From Colocasia esculenta (Eukaryota > Streptophyta > Magnoliopsida > Alismatales > Araceae): 64,000 nucleotides of DNA. Within the stretch, counting starts at the first letter, position 1, and every line of letters begins with the position of its first letter. The notes beneath the pieces are model-generated. The model had not been told where the DNA came from, did no database searches, and saw only the letters and a program-made list of their open reading frames with translations. Positions 1-8,834 of this stretch are shown piece by piece. The stretch spans positions 17,643,346-17,707,345 of the forward strand of contig CM024766.1 in the NCBI GenBank assembly GCA_014218235.1, read 5' to 3'. The position numbers were made by a program, and so were the translations under genes.

Positions 1-890
1 GGATGAGTCATAATATCCTCGTCTCGACGTACTCTTTCTGCGTGCCACCTCATATGTCGAGCTGTCTTTGAAGACATATACATCTGCTGCAGTCTGAGTG
101 TAAGGGGGAAATATCACAATGACGCATAAGGTATATCCTTTCCCCTAGAATTGGCCCCTCTTTTAGGTTTAAACCTATCATGATGGCAAACTGAACATGA
201 TACTTTATCTGCATCCTCTTTGTCATACAACATACAATGATTAGGACATGCATCTATTTTCACATATCCAAGTCCTAAATAATTGACCATCTTCTTGGCA
301 CAATAAAAATTTGGAGGCAGCTTCTCATATGGAGGTAACATGCTCTTGATGATGAGGAGGAGACGATCAAAGCAATTTTCACTTATATGAAATTCAGATT
401 TCAAGATTAGCAATTGTGACACCGCTGACAACCGAGTGTGTTTTTGACAACCATCCCACAATGGCTCATCAGCATCCTTAAGTAACTGATAGAATCTTTC
501 AGCTCCCTTGTTCGGCACGTCTTCACCGTATACAGAATCCTCATGTACATTGAATGTCGGACCAGCAACATCTACAACTATATCCACGTACGTACTTGTG
601 CCTTCTACATTACTAGGCTCGTGCGACCAGAGCTCCTCACCATGACATGTCCAATTCATATAACCTTCAACAAACCCTTTTCTGTATAAATGGCGTTGAA
701 CCTCCCATGGTGAATTCCACTTCAAATTTTTACAAATCATACAAGGACATCGGATGCCACCTTCGCTGTCTAGTGCTGCATTTGGATTCCCCAATGCAAA
801 CTGAATGAAATTCTCAACTCCGACCCTAAACTCCACAGACACCACATGATCGACTATTCTACGATACATCCATGAACGGTCTGAAGCCAT
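1..890 (-). pseudogene. TNP2-type CACTA transposase, N-terminal part, with in-frame stop
   Basis: I place the start at the ATG ending at 890 because it begins MASDRSWMYRR, the usual start of the transposon-associated domain that precedes TNP2 transposases. That domain follows with FIQFA, GGIRCPCMICKN, a spaced histidine and a GYMNWTCHGE block, all typical. Further on a CPNHCMLY...CSVC segment resembles the family's cysteine pairs. An opal stop at about 111-113 interrupts the frame. The frame beyond the stop still matches the family (YFPL, MYMSSKTA, MRWH) up to the window edge, so this is a point-mutated copy; the catalytic region would lie further left. The enzyme family binds CACTA subterminal repeats and excises the element. 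Family identity is sure; activity is unlikely. Confidence 0.85.
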
Positions 891-1012
891 TTCTTTCCTG
901 CGCCCAACCAATATTAACAGACAAATAACTTTAAAATTCAAACTCACACATCCTTCGACGCAACCAAAATGAATAGGAAGGATTAATTATTTAGATTATC
1001 ATTTTTTACCCA

Positions 1013-1290
1013 TCTGTGAATATTTGATCGCACTTAGATGACCATTTACTATGTGTTTGTATAATTTGCTGAAAATTTCGGCAGCATCTCCCCACACCTC
1101 TCCGATATACCAAAAATATTTATTGATTAAGATATTTTCTTAAACACTTACTAATAAGTGGTTAAGAAAATAATCTAAATCAATAAAGGTATATCAGAGA
1201 GGAGTGAGTAGACGCACCCGAAATTTTCAACAAATAATACAAGCATGCACATAGTAAATGACCACCTAACTGCGATCAAACATTCACAGA
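1013..1290. repeat. Imperfect inverted repeat (foldback), arms about 138 bp
   Basis: Positions 1013-1150 read as an imperfect reverse complement of 1155-1290. Paired blocks include TCTGTGAAT with ATTCACAGA, CATTTACTATGTG with CACATAGTAAATG, GAAAATTTCG with CGAAATTTTC, and ATATTTTCTTAA with its complement near the centre at about 1152. It lies some 120 bp upstream of the transposase start. It could be an inserted foldback or MITE-like unit, or part of the transposon's own leader. No clear target duplication was found. Confidence 0.75.
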
Positions 1291-1442
1291 CTGTCCAAAA
1301 CGGGACAATTCAAGACTTTGAGTTAGATATACATGTTCTCATCTTTGAAAATAAGACTCGTGCACATCAATCCCAAAGTCTTGAATGGGAGGTTCATTGA
1401 CACGGGCTTAACACGCTCTCGTGAAGTGTGTGCAGTGTTAAA

Positions 1443-1821
1443 AAGAAAATAAAAACAAATCAAACATATAAACAAGTGCAATAATAAACCACATTCACAC
1501 ATACATGTAAATTAATTGCATTAAAGTAAGAAGTGCAATACATATAAGCAAGTGCAATAATAACCACATAAATATGAAAAGAAAATAAAAACAATATCAT
1601 ACATATAAACAACTGCAATAATAAACCAAATTCACACATACATGTAAATGAATTACATTAACGTAAGAAGTGTAATACATATAAACAAGTTCAATAATAA
1701 ACTACATAAATATGAAAGAAAATAAAAACAATATCATACATATAAACAAGTGCAATAATAAACCAAATTCACACATACACGTAAATGAATTGCATTAAAG
1801 TAAGAAGTGCAATACATATAA
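1443..1821. repeat. Tandem repeat, unit about 134 bp, about 2.8 copies
   Basis: A unit beginning GAAAATAAAAACAA and containing CATATAAACAAGTGCAATAA, TTCACACATACA and GTAAGAAGTG is repeated from about 1443, 1575 and 1709. The copies differ by scattered substitutions and a few small indels; the last stops short. It is A+T rich with no reading frame, in the non-coding part of the CACTA element. Confidence 0.85.
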
Positions 1822-3480
1822 ACTGACATCATTTTATCAATTTGATTCTGCATATGGTGATTTTAGTTCTGTTGTATTTTTTTAACTTACTTGCAATATG
1901 GTTTTTTTGTGTTGGGAATTTCTATCTGTATCAATGGCCTTCACTCCAGACTATCCTTGTCACACTTTGATTGTTATGGTCCATTTTAACTCTAGGTACT
2001 TGAAGTACAAGTCAGGTGTTATATCTGATGTATCATGTGGATGCTTCCCGGATTATCTAGATATCAAATCCTGTCAGTCAAAATGGGTATTAGATGCGGC
2101 CTATATTTCCTTCTACAGGTGTTAAATTCATTTTTCTTTGTAAAAAATGAAAAATGGCAATTTATTTCCAGCTTCACTCAAGCTCTCTGTTTTGCTTATA
2201 CCAGTGTGTCTGCAAAATGCTAGTGGCATACCCTTTTTCTCAAAGGAATACTGCACAGCTAGTTCTTGTTAAGTCTGTATGCACATGGCTGGTGCACTAT
2301 TAAGGCCATATTCTCAAATATCATTCTACATGTTTCTCATGGTTAAGTGCCTATACTAATTAGTGTCTGTGCTTATTGTGCCTGTGTCACCTGACTCATT
2401 CACTCTGATTGTTAAGTTGTGATATAGTTCCATACTGGGTGCAATGACTTCAGATGATACTTCGACTTGTGGTCCAGGGCATCTAAAGCTTGTAATTCTC
2501 ATATGTAATGCTTCTAATAAGCTTCATGTCCAACTTAAAAAAAAAAAGCTTCATGTCCACATATTATGCATTCCCACTTGACAGACTATGTTGTTTCTGA
2601 GCTTCCAATTAACTAGCGAAAAGAATTTCATCTTAGTTTCAAGTGTTTTTCCTGATATATTTTGTCTTCTTCTGCAATCCACAGGTGCTTTCATTGCCGT
2701 ACAAAGATATGCAAGTGCAATTAGGGATGCTGCTAGCTTCTCTGGGAATTCTCTGGGTTAAAAAGTGTTAAAAGCACTGCATTGTTTGCAAGCCATGAAA
2801 TTGTTTGAATGGGAGATTTTTACGTTGGTAAGTTAACTAGAAATTATGTAATAGAGATGCCATATATAGGAGCTGTCAAATTGTGAATTTTAGGAAGCCC
2901 GGTTTAGTAAATACAAACAAGAAAAAAGTAGAAAAGGGTATGCATTTTTTAGGCTTATTCCTTTATAAGACAAAGGTTACACTCTAATATATACATATGT
3001 AAGTTTCACTATAAGCTAATATTTTCATAAGGTTTAGTTTAACTGCATCATCTAGCCGGTCTAGAGCAAATGGGTTGAAAACAAAACCCGAAACAATAAA
3101 TTTTCCATTCTAATGAAGATAGAGATCTTCTATTTCGATAAATTGGAGCACATTGTTTCCATTTCTAATTTGAGCTATCAAGATCGAAATCGGATAATAA
3201 TCCAGCGACATCTGCTTATTTAAAAGGGAAATATCACAAATGGAAAATCAAGGTAGAACTTAGAATGCAAGTACCAGTTCCAGCACAATTTAGCATCCCA
3301 TTCTGAGTTTAAAAATAAAAAAGAAATTTTGTTATTTTAGTTTTCATTCACAGTCCTAAGCCTATACGAAAATACATTTTAAAATTTTACATTTATAAAT
3401 ATTTTACAATATTTACTTCAGAACAAAAGAGCATCTACGCCCAACAATCCCTTGGAGTTGAAGCAATGCATCCAACCAGG
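1822..3480. other. Non-coding interior of the CACTA element; possible captured exon fragments
   Basis: No recognisable protein is encoded. Two places look like intron-exon borders on the plus strand: a pyrimidine tract ending CTACAG at about 2118 and TTCTGCAATCCACAG ending at about 2685, each followed by GTG. CACTA elements often carry captured host gene fragments, so these may be exons of an unknown gene, but I cannot identify it. At 2519-2558 a 13-bp direct repeat flanks a short A-rich stretch. From about 2880 to 3480 the sequence is plain and A+T rich. Confidence 0.35.
2519..2558. repeat. 13-bp direct repeat flanking a poly(A) stretch
   Basis: AAGCTTCATGTCC at 2519-2531 is repeated at 2546-2558, with AACTT plus a run of A between. 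A short direct repeat around an A-run is what a severely truncated, target-primed (LINE- or SINE-driven) insertion leaves behind. Replication slippage is an alternative. Confidence 0.55.
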
Positions 3481-3530
3481 TTAGGATCATCTTTTCCCAA
3501 TAATGGTATTAAAGCATAGGGAAGATACCT

Positions 3531-4190
3531 GCGAAGTCCCCACCCCCTCCCTGCAAGGCCCCCCCCCCTCGGTAGAACCCTCGCCTGTGACTACCCTCCG
3601 TCGGAACACCCCCCTCCCTGCACAGCCACCCAAGCCCCCCCTTCCACAACCCCCCCCCCCCCCCCCCCCAACCCCACCTACCTGCGCAAACCCCCCTGCC
3701 TGCGAACCACCCTCCTTGCGCAACCCCCCCTGCCTGCAAACCACCCCTCCTTGCGCCCCCCCCCCCCCCCCCCTCCTTGGCCTCCCTCCCACAACCGGCC
3801 TCTCTCATCCCCACACACATAGAGACAGGCAGAGAGGCCACAGAGATAGTCAGAGAGAGAGAGAATACCGATCGGCGGCAGTGGTGACAGGTCTGACGAC
3901 GGCAGCGGGGCTGGGCCGCTGGGGCGACGGCAGAGCGACGGGTCCGACGACGACGGCGGGGATGCCGCAGGGGCGACGGCGGCGACGGGTTGACGACTAC
4001 GGCGGCGATGGGTCGACGATTACGGTGGGGACTGGGCCGCAGGGGCGTCGGCGGCGACGGGTCCGACGACGACGGCGGCGATGGGTCCGACGATGACGGT
4101 GGGGACTGGGCCGCAGGGGCGTCGGTGGCGCGCTGTCCGGTGGCGTAGCATCGGCGGCATTGTCGCGTGTGGCGGCGTGGTCGTGCGTTG
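3531..4190. repeat. G+C-rich low-complexity block with C-runs and a 74-bp tandem repeat
   Basis: From 3531 to 3790 the plus strand is a series of C-runs (the longest about 20 C near 3650-3670) separated by CTCCCTGC-like words, so the minus strand, which is the coding strand of the transposase, is strongly G-rich. From 3890 to 4190 it changes to GGCGACGG-type repeats in which GGGGACTGGGCCGCAGGGGC occurs at 4027 and again at 4101, a 74-bp period. Open frames across it give only Pro/Arg/Gly runs, so I do not call a gene. It may be the transposon's 5' leader or promoter region. Confidence 0.75.
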
Positions 4191-4205
4191 CGTTCGGCGT
4201 CGGCA

Positions 4206-4281
4206 GAAAGAGAGAGAGAGAAGAGAGAGAGGAGAGAGAGAGGAGAGAGAGAGGAGAGAGGAGAGAGAGAGAGAGAGAGAG
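4206..4281. repeat. GA-rich microsatellite
   Basis: This is an almost pure run of GA dinucleotides with GGA interruptions on the plus strand. It separates the G+C-rich block from the subterminal repeats of the CACTA end. Confidence 0.9.
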
Positions 4282-4324
4282 CGAAAGCGAAAGGCGGTAA
4301 ATGGAGAGGGGGGGCGCGGGTATA

Positions 4325-4740
4325 GAGATCAAATAGGGACCGATATATATCGGTCTCTAAAAAAATAGAGACCGATTAATTTCGGTAACTATTCAGTCAC
4401 TATATAGTGATCGAAGTCGAATAGTGACCGATCTAAAATCGGTCACAAACTTTTCACATATGCCGCGAAAACGTGAATATTTGTGACCGAAATCAAATCG
4501 GTCACTATTCGGTCACTATTTAGGGACCGAATAGTGACTGAATTTATCAGTCCCAAAATATAGAGACCGATAATTTCGATCACTATTTGGTCCCTAAATA
4601 GTAACCGAATAGTGACCGATTTAGATTCGGTCTCTAAAATATTTATTTTGCGACTGACTGCTTTCAGTCACAATTCGGTCACTAATTAGGGACCGAATAG
4701 TGATTGAAATTATCGGTCTCTATATCGGTCTCTAAAAGCG
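4325..4740. repeat. CACTA subterminal repeats
   Basis: The words TCGGTCACTATT, GAGACCGA, TAGGGACCGAATAGTGA and their reverse complements recur many times in both orientations. In En/Spm-type elements such arrays are where the element's DNA-binding protein docks to bring the ends together. The array stops just before the terminal repeat. Confidence 0.85.
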
Positions 4741-4755
4741 CTTTTTCTTGTAGTG
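4741..4755 (-). repeat. CACTA terminal inverted repeat
   Basis: CTTTTTCTTGTAGTG, the reverse complement of CACTACAAGAAAAAG, marks the element's end. The adjacent GCGCTTTTAGAGACCGATA (reverse strand) leads into the subterminal repeats. The next base belongs to the gypsy integrase gene. Confidence 0.93.
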
Positions 4756-5822
4756 GTTTACCCAAGACTCATAGTGGACTCGACGCCATATGGGTTATTG
4801 TAGACCGATTAACCAAATCTGCCCACTTCCTAGCCATAAAGAGTAAGTAGTCAGTGGAGGTACTAGCTGCCTTATATGTCAAGGAATGTAAGACTACATG
4901 GAATTCCATCATCTATTGTCTCGGATCGAGATCCGAGATTTACATCTCATTTTTGGAAAGGACTGCAAGGTGCACTGGGTACTAAACTCAACTTTAGTAC
5001 CACGTTCTATCCACAAACTGATGGGCAAACTGAAAGAACCAACCAAATAGTGGAAGACATGTTGAGAGCTTGCACTATAGACTTCCAAGGACATTGGAAC
5101 GAACATCTGTCTCTTATTGAGTTCACCTATAACAACAGTTACCAGGCGAGCATCAAGATGGCACCGTTCGAAGCACTCTACGTAAGGAATTGTAGATCTC
5201 CTGCATGCTGGAATGAGGTTGGAGAACAGTAATGGCTAGGCCCAGACATGGTGCAATGTACCACGAAGGACATACAAGTGATTAGAGATCAACTTAAGAC
5301 TACTCAGTCCAGACAAAAGAGCTATGCCAACAAAAGAAGGTGAGACTTAGAATTTCAAGTCGGTGATCATGTGTTCTTAAAAGTGTCACCTACACGTGGC
5401 ATCCAAAGATTTAGATTGAAAGGAAAGATCAGCCCTAGATTCATCGGTCCTTTTGAAGTGCTCGAAAGGATTGGTGAGGTTGCATACCGATTGGCATTGC
5501 CACCGGATCTGGCATATGTACACAATGTGTTCCATGTCTCCATGCTCAGGAAGTATGTCTATGACCCTACACACATCATCCGCCACGAGAAGTTGGTGTT
5601 GAAGATGTGACGTATGAAGAGAAGCCAGTCAAGATACTAGAATGGAAGGTTCAACAGCTCAGGAACCATCCCATCCACGTGGTTAAAGTCTTATGGAATA
5701 ACCGCAGAGTGGAAGAAGCCACATGGGAACCGGAAGGAGTCATAAGACGGAACTACCCCGATCTTTTTGGTAAGACATTCCTCTCGTATGATCATATGAA
5801 TTTGGGGACCAAATTCATTTAA
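4756..5822 (+). pseudogene. pol: Gypsy integrase C-terminal half plus chromodomain (element E), decayed
   Basis: The frame resumes after the CACTA end with the integrase core (DAIWVIVDRLTKSAHFL, then IVSDRDPRFTS, TDGQTERTNQ, FTYNNSYQ and FEALY), followed by the linker (GPFEVLERIGEVAYRLALP, HNVFHVSMLRKY) and a chromodomain-like end (LEWKVQQLR, VVKVLW, EEATWEPE). Integrase joins the cDNA to host DNA, and chromodomains in this group guide integration to heterochromatin. The gene is broken by a stop near 4843, a frameshift near 4886, stops near 5230 and 5342, and another frameshift near 5595. Upstream protease, RT and RNase H lie outside the window. Confidence 0.85.
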
Positions 5823-5833
5823 GAGGGGGAGGA
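5821..5833 (+). other. Polypurine tract of element E
   Basis: AAGAGGGGGAGGA lies directly before the TG that opens the 3' LTR. This is the usual plus-strand primer for gypsy elements. Confidence 0.8.
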
Positions 5834-6989
5834 TGTAGCAACCTGGATTTTTTTGAAAATTAAAGATCTAAATAATATTAAAGTTTTGATAATTGGAAAA
5901 TTAAATAAAAGAAAATTAATTAAATTAATCTAAGAAAAGATAATTAAATAAAACCCATCAAATGAAAATAAGTGATGGGCTTTATTAAATGGACCCATTC
6001 GAAATTAGTGAGCCAAAAATGGGATTTATAAAAAGAGAATAATGGGAAAATACCCTAAATTTGCAACCTAATTATTACCTAATTAGAAAAGGGGAATTTA
6101 ATACATTAAAAAATCAAATAGAGTTAGATTTGGAATCCTAAACCTACCCTAATTGATTGGCCATGAATTTGGCTCTCTTCCCAACCCAAACAGGAAGTGG
6201 AATGCTTAGAAGGAAGGTAGGAAATAGGAAAACTCGGAATTAATAGGAATTAGACTTAAAGTAGGAAAGGGAATGAGGAGAAGCTTAAATACTTCTCTTA
6301 AACTCTCATGGCCGGCCCTAGCTCATGCCAAGAGGTTGCTGGACCAGGAGGAGAGGCCAAGAGGAGGAGAACTCGTGGGAGAAAGGAGTTCTCAAGCCCC
6401 CAACCCGAGTTCTTCAAGTCTTAACCCTAGAAGAGGAAAACGATCAAAGGTAGGCATTCTTATGAGCATAAACCATGAAAATTTGTCTGTAGGTTCTTCG
6501 CATCATCATGAGCAATACCCTCAAGTTTCATGATTTATCATCATGTTAATATTTACTTCTTGATTTTCGAAGTTCTGCACTTGTCTTGACCCCGAACCCC
6601 CTTATTAAATCTTGTTCTCCTTCTACACTTAATCTCATGCCATGAAATTTTTATTGAAGATTCTGATGGATGTTATATTTCATTTGCCCCTAAAAGCCCT
6701 AATTTCCATCCACCCCATCATGCGAATTAATTCGTTGATTCCAACGGTACATAGTTCTATGTTCATTACGAATACTTCTTATCAGACCATGCTGAAACTT
6801 TCGTTGTTTTCAAATTCTAATTTACTGGAAGTAACCATATATGTCTGGATCTGTTTAAAACCAGTTTCACAATTTGTCATGTACTGTACAATTAGTTCTT
6901 AATATTAGAACAACCTTGTTTCATGAAAGGAAACTCTTGGACCGCAATCCAAGACATGTCTGATCTCTGTCGTACTCAGGCATAGACCA

Positions 6990-7220
6990 CCAGAACGCGA
7001 TGGCCCGATAGGTCGCGTTTTGAGGTCTGATTGCGACAGTCTATCGGTCGCGTTCTGAACGCGACAGGCATCGCCGTCGCGATCGCTGTGCCTGGTCTGA
7101 ACGGTCTATCACGTTCCTTATAGGTCTCTGTCGCGTTCTCAGTGCCTGATCAGACATGCCTGTCGCGATCCTTACAAGGTACTGTCGCATTCTGATCCGA
7201 CCCCGTCGTGATCCTTACAA
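6990..7220. repeat. GTCGCG-rich stretch in the LTR of E
   Basis: Words such as GTCGCG, GCGACAG, GTCGCGTTCT and TCGCGATC recur with loose spacing in an otherwise CpG-poor LTR. It looks like a degenerate short tandem repeat. Confidence 0.6.
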
Positions 7221-8214
7221 GTGTCCATCGTGATCATAGGATTTTTGCAGAAAAACCTTGATTTGCAATGCTCTAATTGCCTAGTCTGCTTATACCTTTT
7301 AATCTCAGTTATACCCGCAGTAAATGCACTTAATATAAATTGAACTGTTATATGTGATTGAAAATACATACACATGACCAATTTCCATCTATGATTTCAT
7401 GTCACATGCACACACTTTGAAACCATCCAAATATGGCTTAATTGGCATTAACATGCTACTAAATACATCTGGTAATTTATGTAATTAAATTGTCTCAGGC
7501 TTAATTATACATGTGTACGTTTTCGTGCGATGTTTTGAAACACCGATACCGACGCTCCACTGTTCTAGAATTCCTCTAGAATGTCGAGGACTTGTTTCTT
7601 TACACACTTTCTTGACTTGGACGAACTCTCCATCGGATATTCCTTCTGCCGGATTAGTGAGTCTTTGTTCAAGGCCTCCGTAGGTCTTCTCTGTCCTTGG
7701 ATTCCCACATGGTCGACGAGCCGGTTGTACCCTAACACCTATTACCCCCTTTAGGGATTGATATGATCCAAACGGCTATTAGAAGTTCCCTCTTATCTTG
7801 AATCACGCCGGACCTCTGGACCTGTGCTTAACATGGCCAGTGGTAGAGTCGTGAGTTCCACCTGACTGCCAACACCAAGTGCGCGTGTTGAGCAACTGTT
7901 ACTATCACCTGTTTACTCGACGTGTTACGTGCAATGTCCACTAGCTCTCATCTATACTCTACTCGCTCGTCTACTCTCGTTCACACTACTATCTCGTCTG
8001 TTCATCTAGTGCTATCATCTATTTCTTGGTACTCTCTATTGGTCATTAACTGATTGTCTAAAGATAAACAATATAACCAATGTCAGCACAATGGGGCCCG
8101 ATCTGGTCCTGGGGAGAGTGCCCAAAAGTGCCATTTACCCATGGGAGTTAAATGATCAGGATGTCGGCATTACATCCAAGTGCCATACTATTTAGATTAA
8201 TCTAATGACAATCA

Positions 8215-8360
8215 AAAGTGCTATATTCTCTCGTTGTCTGTTGACAACAAAGTGCTATGCTATACTCGTTGTGCTATTGCTATATTTTGTGCTATGGCCA
8301 TCTTGCTATTTTGTGCTATACTCGACTCTCGTGCTATATTTGGAAACCTGTGCTATTTTG
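8215..8360. repeat. TGCTAT-rich degenerate short repeat in the LTR of E
   Basis: TGCTAT recurs about a dozen times, mostly as GTGCTAT, at irregular spacing. It creates two overlapping short open frames that I do not consider genes. Confidence 0.65.
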
Positions 8361-8834
8361 TTCACGTGCTATCCTGCTATCTTTTACATGACTCTCTCTC
8401 TCTAGCATTAGTTACTCTGCCTTTATAACATTAATCATTTAAAGCCTGCTTGACTATTGAGATTTAAGTCCTACTGGGCGTTATCGCTCACCATGCGTTA
8501 TTTGTCGTTGTGTTCTCAAGTGAGATCGAGGATGAACTATACACTCAAGAGGACAGGAACGACCTGGAGTGATGTCATGAGTACCCTAGCATCCTATTAC
8601 CATGTTTAGCATTGTAGTAGTTAGGTTTGAAGTTTAGTCTTAGCTTTATTTCAATGTAATTGGGCCCTGTAGATTGGCTTTGATATTAGTGGTTGTAACT
8701 AGACATTGGAAATTATTAATGAGAAAGGTTTACTTTAGTATTATTCATTGTGCAATGGTTTGATGTCTAGTACTTGCTCTATACCGTTTCTTACAACTGC
8801 CTCGCGTTCTGATATTCCGCATCGGGGCGTGACA

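Larger units (their letters stand above)
1..4755 (-). mobile_element. CACTA (En/Spm) DNA transposon, right-hand part
   Basis: The right boundary is clear: the sequence ending at 4755 is the reverse complement of CACTACAAGAAAAAG, a typical CACTA terminal inverted repeat, preceded by about 400 bp of short direct and inverted subterminal repeats. A TNP2-type transposase gene runs leftward from position 890, so this end is the 5' end of the element. The left end lies outside the window. To the right, a gypsy integrase reading frame resumes at once, so the element inserted into retroelement E. GTT at 4756-4758 is the expected right copy of the 3-bp target duplication; the left copy cannot be checked here. 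Confidence 0.9.
4756..8834 (+). mobile_element. Element E: Ty3/gypsy chromovirus, 3' part with 3' LTR
   Basis: The visible part runs from mid-integrase through a chromodomain and polypurine tract to a complete ~3.0 kb 3' LTR. The 5' part lies left of the CACTA insertion, outside the window. The right edge at 8834 (...GGGGCGTGACA) abuts the minus-strand third gene of Sirevirus A, whose frame stops there, so E inserted into A. Gene order and chromodomain place it in the chromoviruses; the long LTR and integrase resemble the Tekay/Del lineage. Confidence 0.85.
5834..8834 (+). repeat. 3' LTR of element E (~3.0 kb)
   Basis: It opens with TGTAGCAACC right after the polypurine tract and ends with GCGTGACA, where the sequence changes to the Sirevirus A gene. 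Inside are a possible TATA-like TTAAATA at 6285-6291, a CpG-rich stretch with repeated GTCGCG words at about 6990-7220, and a TGCTAT-rich stretch at about 8215-8360. Short open frames inside look accidental. The matching 5' LTR is outside the window, so the end points rest on TG/CA, the tract and the junction with A. Confidence 0.8.

Noticed and set aside
1898..2223. Two short plus-strand open frames in the CACTA interior
   Set aside because: Too short and unrecognisable to call a gene; retained only as a possible captured fragment.
3503..4096. Long open frame encoding Pro-rich then Arg-rich protein
   Set aside because: It is a by-product of C-runs and GGCGACGG repeats; overlapping frames on the other strand are equally open and no domain is visible.
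6273..6533. 86-codon open frame in the LTR of E after a TATA-like word
   Set aside because: Possible leader frame, but composition is ordinary and nothing supports translation.
8205..8428. Two overlapping hydrophobic open frames in the LTR of E
   Set aside because: Produced by the TGCTAT repeat; not conserved domains or plausible membrane proteins.
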